Shown here in pieces: positions 8,133 through 18,041 of a DNA stretch of 64,000 bases. The notes under the pieces were generated by a model. It was not told where the DNA came from and searched no databases. It worked only from the letters and a program-made list of their open reading frames with translations. The stretch comes from Desulfobacula sp. (GTDB lineage Bacteria; Desulfobacterota; Desulfobacteria; Desulfobacterales; Desulfobacteraceae). Within the stretch, counting starts at the first letter, position 1. Every line of letters begins with the position of its first letter. Where the stretch lies: assembly GCA_023701135.1 (NCBI GenBank), contig JAMPXP010000001.1:1-64000 (forward strand), read 5' to 3'. Made by a program: the position numbers and the translations under genes.

Positions 8133-9377
8133 ATGATCCCCTGCCGGCAATTCAACCTTGACGGCCACATAGAGATTCACCAGGGAGAGCCCGGCCGCCA
8201 GAAAGAAAATATACTGGGGTCCCCAGACTCCCCAGATGAGTCCTCCCAGAGGCGCGAAGATAATGGTAACCATATGGTCCAGGCTGATCCCCACCGACAG
8301 GGTCGGGGTCATATCCGAGGGGTGAACGGCTATGGCACCCAGGTAAACGGTTCGCACCAGCCCCATCTGGGTGGACATACGGTCCAGGATAAAGATGAGA
8401 TAGGCCGGCAGGATGGCCCATCCGGCAAGGGGCAGCAGGCCCTCATGGTACCCGGCCGTCAAGGCGCCGTAAACCAGGTAGACCAGGATAAACGAAAGGG
8501 CATCGGCATAGAGCATGGCCTTGATGCCGAAACGGTCCATCCACCGACCCAGGGCCGGAATGAAAAAAATACCGATCAAGCCGCCGGCCATGGAAAGCAT
8601 GGCAATGGTGTCTGCTTTTTTACCCAGGAGATCAATGAGCACCCAGGGTCCGTATACCATCATGATCTGCTTCTGGGCTCCGAACAGGATGGTCAAAATA
8701 TAATAATACCGGTATTCTTTGCGCACGACCATCCGGGTTTTCCGATGAATGCTGCCCGGAAGATGAACCCTGCGTTGCAATCGCACCAACAGGATCATGA
8801 CCATGAAAAAAGCTGCGCCGGCCAGCAGAAAGGGAAGTTTAAAAGGGGTTTCAAAATTGAAGAATCCGGTGCGAAAACCAATGAACACCAGGATGGCCGC
8901 CACCATCTGAAATGCCGTGGACACGCCCTTGAACTGGCCCATGCGTTTTCCGGTTTCTCCTTTTTTGATCAGGGCAAGGCCGATGCTGTCCTGAAGAACA
9001 AAAAAGAGGTGCATGCCCAGGGAATTGATAAAAATGAACACGGTCATAACGGTATAGGAGGGCGTGAAAAAGCCCAGATAGACGATTCCGGCAATGCTGA
9101 ACACCTGGGCCAGGATGGCGATGCGGATGTCACTGATAAAGGAAAAAAGAGAAATGACCAGGATGCACAGGATGCCGGGAAGCTCCCGGGGCAGCTCAAT
9201 GACGCCCCGCTGAAAGGCCGTGGCCTGGTAGGCATCTTTAAAATAATTGGAAATGATATCGTTGCTGAATCCCAGGCCCAGGGCCGTCAAGGCCAGGATC
9301 AGCACAAAGAGCTTCATTTCTTTGGGGACGGTGTTCATATTTTGACTCACTTTTGGGAGATGTTCAGTAAAATCCAT
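8130..9377 (-). CDS. Major facilitator superfamily transporter
   Basis: Polytopic inner-membrane protein of about 415 aa with roughly 12 hydrophobic segments in two halves split by a basic loop (LQRRVHLPGSIHRKTRMVVRKE). Loop motifs such as GETGKRMGQFKG and GIFFIPALGRWMDRFGIKAM fit the MFS A-type loops (GxxxDRxGxR). The ATG at 9377 is preferred because AGGGTGG lies about 10 nt upstream; the ORF track begins at a TTG at 9410 with no ribosome binding site. The substrate is unknown. It is convergent with the GntR gene, so its link to the LIV cluster is only positional. Confidence 0.78.
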   Translation of the reverse strand: MDFTEHLPKVSQNMNTVPKEMKLFVLILALTALGLGFSNDIISNYFKDAYQATAFQRGVIELPRELPGILCILVISLFSFISDIRIAILAQVFSIAGIVYLGFFTPSYTVMTVFIFINSLGMHLFFVLQDSIGLALIKKGETGKRMGQFKGVSTAFQMVAAILVFIGFRTGFFNFETPFKLPFLLAGAAFFMVMILLVRLQRRVHLPGSIHRKTRMVVRKEYRYYYILTILFGAQKQIMMVYGPWVLIDLLGKKADTIAMLSMAGGLIGIFFIPALGRWMDRFGIKAMLYADALSFILVYLVYGALTAGYHEGLLPLAGWAILPAYLIFILDRMSTQMGLVRTVYLGAIAVHPSDMTPTLSVGISLDHMVTIIFAPLGGLIWGVWGPQYIFFLAAGLSLVNLYVAVKVELPAGDH

Positions 9378-9611
9378 TGGAAAATTACCACCCTGAACAG
9401 GTTTCATCAATGGAAAAAGAGAGTGGAATGGGTTTATGGTATTTTTGTAAAACCCTGAGGTTCATTTTGACAAAGACTTGTATTCCGTGTCCGGGAAGTG
9501 TACCATCTGTGATATAAGTCTCATGAGAATGCAGGGCCAAATCTGAAACGGAAAAATTTCTCACCTGCTGGATTATCTAAGACTGTATTAATTCTTTTAA
9601 CAGGAGGAGAA

Positions 9612-10166
9612 ATGGAACCTGACAGATTTAGAGAGTCCAGGCAGGCAATTAACCGGTTGTGTGAAAATATGAACGGATTCATCGAAGAAAGCGATGTTGA
9701 CGCTTCCCGGCAATGCTGGGAAAAAGCAAAGGAACAGCTTGACATCCTCATTCCCCAGGCCGATGACGAAATTCAGGAACGTTCTGTAAAAAACCTTGGG
9801 CTGAAAATAAAATATCTGCTCTCCCTGATCGATAAGATCAAGGTCAAAAAGGGTTCTGCCGCAGGCATTGAAAAAAAACAGGCTGCCCCTGTTGAATGGG
9901 ATGAAGACCGTATCAAAAAATTTTCACCTGCTTATTTGAAAAAAGTATCCGGCAATATGGGAAATGATTCAAAGGCCTGCGTCTGTTTTGATACCACGGG
10001 CAAAGGGGTGCGTCCCAGCTATGAGGTCCGGTTTGAAAACATGGCAACCATAAGCTTCAGCGGCAGCAACCATAAACTCCGGGAAAAACCCCTTTCAGGG
10101 GACGCCCATAAAATATCCCGGCCTTTTTCCGCCATGGCCATTGATTCCGCTCTGAAGGCCAAATGA
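9612..10166 (+). CDS. Hypothetical protein upstream of rapA
   Basis: 184 aa with a strong GGAGGAG ribosome binding site. Not recognised. The first 95 residues are helical and charged (for example FIEESDVDASRQCWEKAKEQLD), as in a small coiled-coil. After an Ala/Pro linker the C-terminal half has CVCFDTTGKG and EVRFENMATISFSG, which look like short beta-strands. There is no signal peptide or membrane segment. It ends 11 bp before the rapA start, so the two are probably co-transcribed and translationally coupled. It could be a RapA partner, but that rests on position alone. Confidence 0.7.
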   Translation: MEPDRFRESRQAINRLCENMNGFIEESDVDASRQCWEKAKEQLDILIPQADDEIQERSVKNLGLKIKYLLSLIDKIKVKKGSAAGIEKKQAAPVEWDEDRIKKFSPAYLKKVSGNMGNDSKACVCFDTTGKGVRPSYEVRFENMATISFSGSNHKLREKPLSGDAHKISRPFSAMAIDSALKAK

Positions 10167-10177
10167 TAGCGTAAACC

Positions 10178-12865
10178 ATGCGACCGGTTCCAGGGCAAAG
10201 ATGGATCAGTGAAACAGAACCGGAGCTGGGCCTGGGTCTTTTGATTCAGGTCAATTCAAAAATCATTCACATGCGGTTTGACGCATGCGCCTGTGAAAGG
10301 CAATATGCCCTTACCTCGGCTCCCCTGAGAAGGATAATCTTCAAGCCCGGCGATGACATTCAATGCCGGAACGGGAAAAAACTGAGGGTTGATGCCGCCA
10401 TGGAATCTGAGGGCTTGATGTATTATTATGCCGGGGCAAATGAGAAAATCTGTGAAAAAGATCTTTCAGACATCCTTTCGTTTTCCCTGCCCCAGGATCG
10501 CCTTTTTGCCGGAATAACGGACACCTGCAAGGCCTTTGACCTGCGCCGCAGGCTTCTGAAATCCAAGGCCGTCTATGACGCCTCCCCGGTCAAAGGATTT
10601 CTCGGCGGCAAGGTGGAACTTATTCCCCATCAGTTTTTCATTGCCCATACCGTTGCCTCCCGATATGTCCCCCGGGTCCTGCTTTCCGATGAAACAGGGC
10701 TCGGCAAAACCATTGAGGCCTGCCTCATCCTGCATAAACTCATCATCAGCCACCGGATTCAACGGGTGATGATCATCGTCCCCGAATCCCTGACCCATCA
10801 ATGGTTTATTGAATTGTACAAAAGATTCAACCTATCCTTCATGATCCTCAATGAGACCTATTGCCGGAATCTGGATCGCCGGGGAAAAGGAATCAATCCC
10901 TTTCTGGAACATCAACTGGCCATTGTTAGCTTTGATTTTCTGGCCGGCCTCCGGTGGCATGCCAAGATCCTGGATGGGGGATGGGATATGATCGTGGTGG
11001 ACGAGGCCCACCATATTACCGACAATGAAAATACCCATGATTTTCTGGAGCAGCTCTCCCGGTCCGCACCGGGCTTGATGCTGCTGACGGCCACACCGGA
11101 GCAGATGGGAATCAAAAATCATTTTCTACATCTAAAACTTCTGGATCCTGACCGGTATTATAATTTTGACGCTTACTGCAAGGAAAGCCGCCACTATGAA
11201 AAAACCATTGAAAGGGTCAGGGATTTATTACAAAAGGGGAAAACTATCGAGCCCATCCTGGATTCCTATGGGCCGGGCCGGGTCATGTTCAGAAACCAGC
11301 GGCAGGTGATCAAAGGCTTTCCCAGGCGGGTGCCCTGCATCACCGGTCTGGATGCGGACCCGGCCCGGATCAGGTCCGTGAACCAGGAATTTTTTGATCC
11401 AGAGGCAACTATCAACCCGGAATTGCACCGGGACCCGAGAATCGTATCCCTTCTGGAATTGATCCGGCAAAAGGAAAAGATCCTGGTCATTACATCCTCC
11501 CGCCAGAAGGCTCTGGCCGTTGAAGACGCCCTTGCCCGTCATATTTCCATTGACATGGCAAGATTTGATGAAAGCATGAGCCTTCTTCAGCGGGACAGAA
11601 ATGCCGCTTTTTTTTCACGGGAAGACGGGGCCCGAATATTGATTTCTTCTGAAATCGGCAGCGAAGGAAGAAATTTCCAGTTTGTCCACCACCTCTTTCT
11701 CTTTGACCTGCCCGAGAACCCGGAACTTCTGGAACAGAGAATCGGCCGCCTGGACCGCATCGGACAGAAAAATGATATCCGGATCCATGTTCCCTATATC
11801 CGGGGTACGGGCTTTGAAATCCTTGCACGGTGGTATATGGCCGGCTTAAATCTTTTTTCTAAAAATATTAACGGGCTTCATCTGATTTACAAGGCATTTG
11901 AACCGGATCTTCAGACATTGTTTTCCCGGTTGCAGGAAGATGATATTTTGGATCGAGCCGGTATAGAAGCATTAATCCAACAAACCCGGGTGTTCCGTGA
12001 TAAAACCGAGAAAAAAATGGCCCGGGGAAAAAACATCCTCCTGGAAATGAATTCCTTTAAACCCGGCCCGGCCCGGCAAATTGTCCGGGCCGTGGAGACC
12101 TTTGATGCCGATACCCAGCTTGAAGAACTCCTGGTTGAAGTTCTCGCTCATTACGGCATTGAAACGGATTTTATCGATAAATCTGTATTCCGTTTGAACT
12201 TCAAAGATGTGACGGATGAAAACTTCCCCTTATCCACAAGGATATCCGATGCCTTGACCTTTAACCGCAGTCTTGCCGTTCTAAGGGATGATCTGGAATT
12301 TATCTCCTGGGATCATCCTTTTGTGCACCAGGCCTTTGAATATTTTATCACCAATAATACCGGGTCCTGCGCCCTGGCCGTGCAGCCGGCCGGAAAAGAT
12401 CGATGCCTGCTGCTTGAAGCCGTATTCATCTTGGAATGCATGGCTCCATCAAACCTGGACCTGGGCCGGTATCTGACCTGTGATCCCATTCACCTGGTCG
12501 TGGACCATGAAGGCCGGAATCTCACGGAAAAATATGATCTTGAGGGTGGATTAACCCCCATGGAGGATCAGAAAAACCGGTTCAAAGAATTTGAACCCAT
12601 GGGCCGGGCCATCCTGCCTTCCATGATGGAGGCAGCGCTGGCCCTTGCCCAAAGGCTCTCCCTTGACATTGTGGAAAAGACAAAAATTAAAATAGAGCAG
12701 ATCCTGGGTCAAGAGATTGAACGGCTTTTAGAACTGCAAAAAATAAATCCGGATATCCGGGAATCTGAAATCACGGCTGTCCGTCAGCAGGCGGCCTCAC
12801 TTCTCCATCATCTTCAATCCGCCCGGCCACGGCTGGACGCCCTGAGGCTCATCCGGGTTCAATAG
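10178..12865 (+). CDS. rapA: RNA polymerase-associated ATPase RapA (HepA)
   Basis: Swi2/Snf2-family ATPase that recycles RNA polymerase, 895 aa (E. coli RapA is 968). The N-terminus GQRWISETEPELGLG and the segment SLPQDRLFAG match RapA closely. ATPase motifs: DETGLGKTIEA (Walker A, about 171-181), VVDEAHH (DEAH box), LLTATPEQ, then SSEIGSEGRNFQF and EQRIGRLDRIGQ (motifs V/VI). The C-terminal region ends in RPRLDALRLIRV as in E. coli. The shorter length mostly reflects a compact region between TATPEQ and the second helicase lobe. The start is supported by alignment to the RapA N-terminus, although no clear ribosome binding site is visible, consistent with coupling to the gene before it. Confidence 0.93.
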   Translation: MRPVPGQRWISETEPELGLGLLIQVNSKIIHMRFDACACERQYALTSAPLRRIIFKPGDDIQCRNGKKLRVDAAMESEGLMYYYAGANEKICEKDLSDILSFSLPQDRLFAGITDTCKAFDLRRRLLKSKAVYDASPVKGFLGGKVELIPHQFFIAHTVASRYVPRVLLSDETGLGKTIEACLILHKLIISHRIQRVMIIVPESLTHQWFIELYKRFNLSFMILNETYCRNLDRRGKGINPFLEHQLAIVSFDFLAGLRWHAKILDGGWDMIVVDEAHHITDNENTHDFLEQLSRSAPGLMLLTATPEQMGIKNHFLHLKLLDPDRYYNFDAYCKESRHYEKTIERVRDLLQKGKTIEPILDSYGPGRVMFRNQRQVIKGFPRRVPCITGLDADPARIRSVNQEFFDPEATINPELHRDPRIVSLLELIRQKEKILVITSSRQKALAVEDALARHISIDMARFDESMSLLQRDRNAAFFSREDGARILISSEIGSEGRNFQFVHHLFLFDLPENPELLEQRIGRLDRIGQKNDIRIHVPYIRGTGFEILARWYMAGLNLFSKNINGLHLIYKAFEPDLQTLFSRLQEDDILDRAGIEALIQQTRVFRDKTEKKMARGKNILLEMNSFKPGPARQIVRAVETFDADTQLEELLVEVLAHYGIETDFIDKSVFRLNFKDVTDENFPLSTRISDALTFNRSLAVLRDDLEFISWDHPFVHQAFEYFITNNTGSCALAVQPAGKDRCLLLEAVFILECMAPSNLDLGRYLTCDPIHLVVDHEGRNLTEKYDLEGGLTPMEDQKNRFKEFEPMGRAILPSMMEAALALAQRLSLDIVEKTKIKIEQILGQEIERLLELQKINPDIRESEITAVRQQAASLLHHLQSARPRLDALRLIRVQ

Positions 12866-12899
12866 CGGCCGGCTTTTATTCCCATTACAGATAAACCGG

Positions 12900-14621
12900 T
12901 CAGATTTTGAATCCATCCAGAATCAGTTTCAGATCAGAAGCCATCTCTTTTAAATGCCGGGAGCTGGTTTCAACCTTTCGTGAGCTTTCTGCAATCCTGT
13001 CCGTAGCCTGGCTGACACCGCTGATATCTTTGGCAATTTCATTGGAGACGGCGGAACTCTGGTTGATATTCTCATTTACCAGGGCAATGCCCTGGCCGGC
13101 CTGGGCAATATTCCCGGAGATTTCCTTGGTCACAACGGATTGTTCTTCCACTGCCGCGGCAATGGCTGCCACGATTTCATTAATATCCGTGATAACCTTG
13201 GAAATCAGACCGATTTCATTGACGGCCAGGGCAGTTGTGGATTGGATCCCATCAATCTGTTGTTTAATATCCCGGGTTGAATTTGCTGTCTGAATGGCAA
13301 GCTCCTTGATCTCGTTGGCGACGACGGCAAAGCCTTTACCGGCCTCCCCTGCCCTGGCCGCTTCAATGGTGGCATTCAGGGCCAGAAGATTGGTCTGCTC
13401 GGAAATATCGCTGATGGCATCGGTGACCTTTCCGATCTCTTTGGCGGTTTTTTCAAGGATATTCATTTTATCCGAGGCATTCGCTGCCTGGGAAACCGCT
13501 TCCTGGGAAATATCCCTTGCTTTTTCAGCATTCCGGGCGATTTCCGATATGGTGGACGTCATTTCTTCGGCCGCGGCCACAACAAGGTTCAGATTGGTGG
13601 TGGACTCTTCCATGGCCGCAGCCACACTGGAAATATTGGCATCCATTTCTTCCGTGGACGCGGCCACGCTGACAGAACGCTTGGCTGTGTCTTCCACCTC
13701 ATTGGACAGGACTCTGGATATTTCCGAGAGTTCACCGGAAGACGCGTCAACCTCCCGGGAACTATGGGTTATTTTTTTGATCATGTCCTGGAGTTTTCCG
13801 ACAAAGGTATTGAACCCTTTGGACAGTTCGCCCACTTCATCGGTTGAATCGGCTTTGAGCCGGACCGTCAGATCTCCTTCTCCCTGGGCAATGTCCTGGA
13901 CCATGGCGCAGGCTTCCTTCAGCGGGCCGGAAATTTTACCGGAAACCACATAGGTCAAAAGGAGGGTTAAGGCAAGTGAAATGAAAATCGCAGCCAGCAA
14001 AAGATTCCTCTGTTTTGCCATGCCGGCCTTGACGATTTTTTCTTTTTCCACAAGGGCGGCATTGACGTCATCAATATAGATGCCTGATCCGATGACCCAG
14101 TTTAAAGGCTTAAACAGCTTGACATAGGACAGTTTATCCACCGGTTCGTTAAACCCGGGCTTTGCCCATTTATATCCCACGGTGCCCTCTCCCTCTTTTT
14201 TGCAGACCTCGGCCATTTCAACAAAGAGGCGTTTGCCGTCGGGATCTTTATAATCCGAGAGGTCTTTTCCGTTCATGGCCTCGTTCACAGGATGGAATAC
14301 CATGACCGGCGTCAAGTCATTGATCCACAGATAACCGGTCCCCCCATCATATTTCGTGTCTTTCATCAGTTTGAAGATCAATGCCTTTTTCCCGGCATCA
14401 TCCTGGTCCTTGGATGAAGAGATGCCCTCGATCTGGCTGACCCCTATTTCAACGATATTCTTCAGCTTCTGCTTTTTTTCCTCCATCAGGGTGGTTTGCA
14501 AGGTGTGGATCTCTTGTTCTCCCATTTTTTTTATGGAGGATGAGGCAATCAAAAACATGATGACTCCCAAAAAGATGAGTCCGGCGAAAGATGTCAGCAT
14601 AATTTTTTTTCGGATGTTCAT
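12900..14621 (-). CDS. Methyl-accepting chemotaxis protein with single Cache domain
   Basis: 573 aa chemoreceptor. TM1 at residues 8-28, then a periplasmic sCache_2-type domain of about 150 residues (GYLWINDL.PVMVFHP, KDLSDYKDPDG, GSGIYIDDV), TM2 at about 206-228, a HAMP linker, and the long MCP helical hairpin. The hairpin tip reads ISEQTNLLALNATIEAARAGE, the conserved CheA/CheW-contact region. Adaptation-type glutamate/glutamine pairs flank it. Such Cache domains commonly sense small organic acids, but the ligand is not assigned. There is no C-terminal CheR-binding pentapeptide. AGGAGG precedes the ATG. It is convergent with rapA. Confidence 0.94.
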   Translation of the reverse strand: MNIRKKIMLTSFAGLIFLGVIMFLIASSSIKKMGEQEIHTLQTTLMEEKKQKLKNIVEIGVSQIEGISSSKDQDDAGKKALIFKLMKDTKYDGGTGYLWINDLTPVMVFHPVNEAMNGKDLSDYKDPDGKRLFVEMAEVCKKEGEGTVGYKWAKPGFNEPVDKLSYVKLFKPLNWVIGSGIYIDDVNAALVEKEKIVKAGMAKQRNLLLAAIFISLALTLLLTYVVSGKISGPLKEACAMVQDIAQGEGDLTVRLKADSTDEVGELSKGFNTFVGKLQDMIKKITHSSREVDASSGELSEISRVLSNEVEDTAKRSVSVAASTEEMDANISSVAAAMEESTTNLNLVVAAAEEMTSTISEIARNAEKARDISQEAVSQAANASDKMNILEKTAKEIGKVTDAISDISEQTNLLALNATIEAARAGEAGKGFAVVANEIKELAIQTANSTRDIKQQIDGIQSTTALAVNEIGLISKVITDINEIVAAIAAAVEEQSVVTKEISGNIAQAGQGIALVNENINQSSAVSNEIAKDISGVSQATDRIAESSRKVETSSRHLKEMASDLKLILDGFKI

Positions 14622-14793
14622 GGGCGGGGACCTCCTGTAACAGATAAAGATAAATATTAAAAGCCTTCAAAGCTTAAAGCCTTTCGTAAAACATGAGCCG
14701 GAAAAAAATCAAATATAATTCTGTATGCTGATAAATAGCATGGGAGAAATCCCTTAGTCTATTAAAAAAATAAGGGTTTAAGGTTTTGAGAGC

Positions 14794-15162
14794 TTATTTT
14801 ATTCTGCGAAAGGCCAGTTTCAGATTCGCTTTTTTGAAACCGAGGACCATTTCCTGAGCATTCAGGCGTATGATATCCAGACGGCCGGGATCTGTTTTCC
14901 CGCCATCTTCATAGACGAAAATCACTTCAATCTGATTTCCCAATATCTGGTATAAAAATTCATCCGCCACCCAGAAATACCGTTCTTTGTCGAGGATCAG
15001 ATTTCCGGTTCCATCTTTTTTTAAAAGGATTTGGATCTCGCCGGGTTTTGCATCAATTAAATTTTCCGAGTTTTCCCATTTGCCTACGATGCTTGGCTGG
15101 GAAGAAGCACCCAAAAAAAGGAAAGCAGCCAACAGCAATAGAATCGTTTTCTTCATCATCAT
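14794..15162 (-). CDS. Small secreted protein of unknown function
   Basis: 122 aa. Residues 1-21 are a signal peptide (MMMKK, Leu/Ala-rich core, cleavage near GASS). There is no lipobox cysteine. The mature part starts SIVGKWENSE and is rich in beta-strand patterns (IQILLKKDGTGNLIL, FRRIK end), as in small lipocalin-like or DUF-type periplasmic proteins. Its start overlaps the stop of the response-regulator gene by four bases, so it is the third gene of the kinase/regulator operon and may be a periplasmic accessory of that sensor system. Function not recognised. Confidence 0.7.
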   Translation of the reverse strand: MMMKKTILLLLAAFLFLGASSQPSIVGKWENSENLIDAKPGEIQILLKKDGTGNLILDKERYFWVADEFLYQILGNQIEVIFVYEDGGKTDPGRLDIIRLNAQEMVLGFKKANLKLAFRRIK

Positions 15163-16511
15163 TCCAGTTCAAAGGCCTTTATTTTCCTCCAGAGCGAGAC
15201 CCGGTCGATTTCCATGATTTCGGCGGCCTTGGAGCGGTTCCAGTTTGTTTTTTCAAGCACCCATTGGATATATTTTTTTTCCTGTTCCTTTAGGGTGGGT
15301 ATTTTCCCGTCGGGACGAATCCTGTAAGTCTCAATGGCGAGCTGGGTAATGTGATCCGGAAGGGCTTCGGGATGGATCACATCACCGGTTCCCATGGCAA
15401 CGGCCCTTTCGATGACATTTTCAAGCTCCCTGACATTGCCGGGCCAACTGTATTGAATCAGATAGTCCAGAGTGGCCCGATCAATCTCTTTTATGTTTTT
15501 GCCCATTTCCCTGCTTTTTTTTCCGAGGAAATGATAGGCCAGCAAGGGGATATCTCCGTGCCGTTCCGTCAGCGGCGGCAATTGGATGGTCACCACATTC
15601 AACCGGTAATATAAATCCTGACGGAAACTTCCTTTTTCCACCTCGTGCTTCAAATCCCTGTGGGTGGCGGCAATAATTCTCAGATCCACGGGAATGGTGG
15701 CTGTGCCACCGACTCGCATCAGTTCTTTTTCCTGCAATACCCGCAAGATTTTAACCTGCATGGTCAGCGGCATATCACCGATCTCGTCAAAAAAAACCGT
15801 TCCCTTGTCGGCAAATTCGAAAAGCCCTTTCTTGGTTTTCCCGGCCCCTGTAAAGGCTTCCTTTTCATGGCCGAAAAGTTCATTGGCCATGAGTTCTTCG
15901 GAAAAGGACCCGCAGTTGAAGGCCACCATTTCATGATTGCTCCGGCTGCTCTGGCTGTGGATGGCTTTGGCCACCAGTTCCTTGCCGGTTCCGCTCTCCC
16001 CCAGAATAAGGACGCTGACATCGGTTTTTGCAATCTGGGCAATGCTTTTTTTAACCTCATTCATGGCCGGGCTGTTGCCGATGATGAACGGAGGCTGAAC
16101 CTCTTTTTTCATGGCATCTTTGAGGGCAAGGTTCTCCAGTTGAAGGGATCTTTTTAAAAGCGCTTCCCGGATGATGCGCCGGACCTCATCAATTTTATAC
16201 GGTTTTGCAATATAATGATATGCCCCCTCCCTCATGGCGGTGACGGCACTGTCCACCGTTGCATATCCCGTGATGAGGATGACTTCCGTATAGGGTTGCA
16301 GTTTCCGGCTCTGTTCCAGAACCTGGAGGCCGTCCACTTTTTTCATTTTATAATCGGTAATAATCAGATCAAAACTTCTGGATTTGATGAGGGTCAGTCC
16401 TTTTGTGCCGCTATCCACGGCAATAACATGATAGCCTTCTTTTTCAAGAATATGCTCAAGGTTTCTCCGGGCGATTTCCTCATCTTCAATGATCAGAATC
16501 TGCTTTTTCAT
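15159..16511 (-). CDS. Sigma54-dependent response regulator, NtrC/AtoC family
   Basis: 450 aa with three domains. Receiver at 1-120 with acidic pocket EDEE, phosphoacceptor Asp53 (LIITDYKM), switch Thr (LITGYAT) and Lys (IAKPY). AAA+ sigma54-interaction domain at about 140-370 with Walker A GESGTGKE and Walker B GTVFFDEIGDM. Fis-type HTH at the C-terminus (NRSKAAEIMEIDRVSLWRKIK). The sigma54-contact loop reads EAFTGA instead of the usual GAFTGA. It lies 18 bp after its partner kinase gene. Targets are unknown; I did not find a convincing -24/-12 promoter nearby. Confidence 0.95.
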   Translation of the reverse strand: MKKQILIIEDEEIARRNLEHILEKEGYHVIAVDSGTKGLTLIKSRSFDLIITDYKMKKVDGLQVLEQSRKLQPYTEVILITGYATVDSAVTAMREGAYHYIAKPYKIDEVRRIIREALLKRSLQLENLALKDAMKKEVQPPFIIGNSPAMNEVKKSIAQIAKTDVSVLILGESGTGKELVAKAIHSQSSRSNHEMVAFNCGSFSEELMANELFGHEKEAFTGAGKTKKGLFEFADKGTVFFDEIGDMPLTMQVKILRVLQEKELMRVGGTATIPVDLRIIAATHRDLKHEVEKGSFRQDLYYRLNVVTIQLPPLTERHGDIPLLAYHFLGKKSREMGKNIKEIDRATLDYLIQYSWPGNVRELENVIERAVAMGTGDVIHPEALPDHITQLAIETYRIRPDGKIPTLKEQEKKYIQWVLEKTNWNRSKAAEIMEIDRVSLWRKIKAFELE

Positions 16512-16529
16512 GCCATCCCTTTTGAGCCG

Positions 16530-17984
16530 TCAATCCGGCAGACTCACCGTGAAAACGGTCCCCTGACCCGGTATGCTCTCCACCTGAATGGTCCCTCGAT
16601 GCTGCTCGATAATCCCATGGCTGATGGACAGGCCCAGCCCGGACCCCTTGCTGACCTCACGGGTTGTGAAAAATGGATCAAATATCCGGGCAAGGTTTTC
16701 TTTTGGAATTCCTTCTCCCGTATCGGCCACCTTAAACACAAAGAGGGCTTCTTGCGTATCCTTGAACGCTGAAATAGTCAAGCGGCCTCCCCCTTCCATG
16801 GCATACACCGCATTAATAATCAAGTTCAGCAAGACCTGTTGAATCCTTCTGGGGTCCATCTTTCCGGTAAGGGTCTCCGGCACATCAATGGCGACCTGAA
16901 TATCGGAAGGGATTTCACCGCTGATGAGATGCATGGTGCTCTGGACCAGGTTTTTAAAAATGACCGCCTCAACCTGGAATTCACTCTGCCGTGAGAATTC
17001 CAGCAAGGCCCTGATAATATCCCTTGCCCTGTCGATCTGCTCTTCAGCTTCTAACAACAGGGTCCTTTTAAACTCCGTATCCGGATCATCCAATTCTTCC
17101 CGGATGATCTGAATGGAAGTTGAAATATTGTTCAGGGGATTGTTCAATTCATGGGCCACCCCCGAGGTCAGGGTTCCCAGGGAGGACATCTTCTCTGCCT
17201 GGACCAGTTGGTCTTTTCTTCTGCCCAGTTCTGCTATCATATCATTGACGCTGTCGGCAAGGGATTCAAACTCGTCCCCGGTCTGAATTTTGGGAATGGT
17301 ATTAAAATCTCCGCTGACAATTCTCTGGATGCTTTTCTCAATGGATTTCAAGGGCCTGTTCACATTTTTGGCAAGGAAAAAAGCCGTCAGGATGGACAGG
17401 ATAAAAAGGGATAAAAGGGAAGCAACGAGGTAGATCCGGGATCTTTGGAGAAGGTTTAAAATCCTTTCCCGTTCACGCTTTTCCACCTCTTCGATATCTG
17501 TGGTCAATATCCGCCCGATTTCCGTTACCGCTTCCTGTAAGGAATTGATTTCCGCTGATTGAAGTGAATCTTCCCCATTTATTTCACCCCTGGAATAGGC
17601 GTCATATAATTTTTCCAGATGGTTTTTATAATTCCGGATGGTTTCGGTTCTTTTCCGGACCGAGGCCTTATCTTCCAAAAGTTCTGAAAAATTATTTTCA
17701 ATAAAGCTTTGTTTTTCAGCCGTCTTTTCAATATAGGAAATGGCCAGTTGAAGATCATTCTTGCTGTTTCTTAAAAAGAAATTCTTTTCATAGCGCCGGG
17801 CCTCAAGAACCGTATCCAGGAGTTCTTTTTTTTTCTCGATAATATTCAGTTTCTGGTTAATGGTTGAATTGCTGAAATAGCTGAAAAACCATATGGCGCA
17901 ATTGACGGACATGAAAATAAAGAAATGAAGGAAAATCTTCTGCCTGAGGTTAAATTTCATGGGGGCTATTGTATCGTTAATCAT
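16530..17984 (-). CDS. Two-component sensor histidine kinase
   Basis: 484 aa membrane kinase. TM1 about 17-37, a helical periplasmic sensor of about 145 residues with no recognisable ligand motif (four-helix-bundle-like), TM2 about 185-205, then HAMP. HisKA has LGTLTSGVAHELNNPLNN with His278 as the phosphorylation site. HATPase_c has the N-box NLIINAVYAM, DTGEGIP and GSGLGLSI. It is the first gene of the operon kinase - NtrC-type regulator - secreted protein. Either the ATG at 17984 (behind GAGG) or the one eight codons later could be used. The receiver inside the Lon-family protein at 21.0 kb resembles this system's receiver, so cross-talk is conceivable. Confidence 0.93.
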   Translation of the reverse strand: MINDTIAPMKFNLRQKIFLHFFIFMSVNCAIWFFSYFSNSTINQKLNIIEKKKELLDTVLEARRYEKNFFLRNSKNDLQLAISYIEKTAEKQSFIENNFSELLEDKASVRKRTETIRNYKNHLEKLYDAYSRGEINGEDSLQSAEINSLQEAVTEIGRILTTDIEEVEKRERERILNLLQRSRIYLVASLLSLFILSILTAFFLAKNVNRPLKSIEKSIQRIVSGDFNTIPKIQTGDEFESLADSVNDMIAELGRRKDQLVQAEKMSSLGTLTSGVAHELNNPLNNISTSIQIIREELDDPDTEFKRTLLLEAEEQIDRARDIIRALLEFSRQSEFQVEAVIFKNLVQSTMHLISGEIPSDIQVAIDVPETLTGKMDPRRIQQVLLNLIINAVYAMEGGGRLTISAFKDTQEALFVFKVADTGEGIPKENLARIFDPFFTTREVSKGSGLGLSISHGIIEQHRGTIQVESIPGQGTVFTVSLPD

Positions 17985-18041
17985 CCATCCTCAACAAGCA
18001 CAATTTGTATTTGTATGAATAAAAGATCGAAGGATTTTAAA

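Noticed and set aside
8133-9458. 441-aa plus-strand ORF opposite the MFS gene
   Set aside because: Exact antisense shadow of a membrane-protein gene; composition (Gly/His/Gln/Asp-rich) is typical of antisense translation and there is no family pattern.
12866-12899. Possible terminator between rapA and the chemoreceptor gene
   Set aside because: CCGG repeats are present but no stable stem with T-tract could be drawn.
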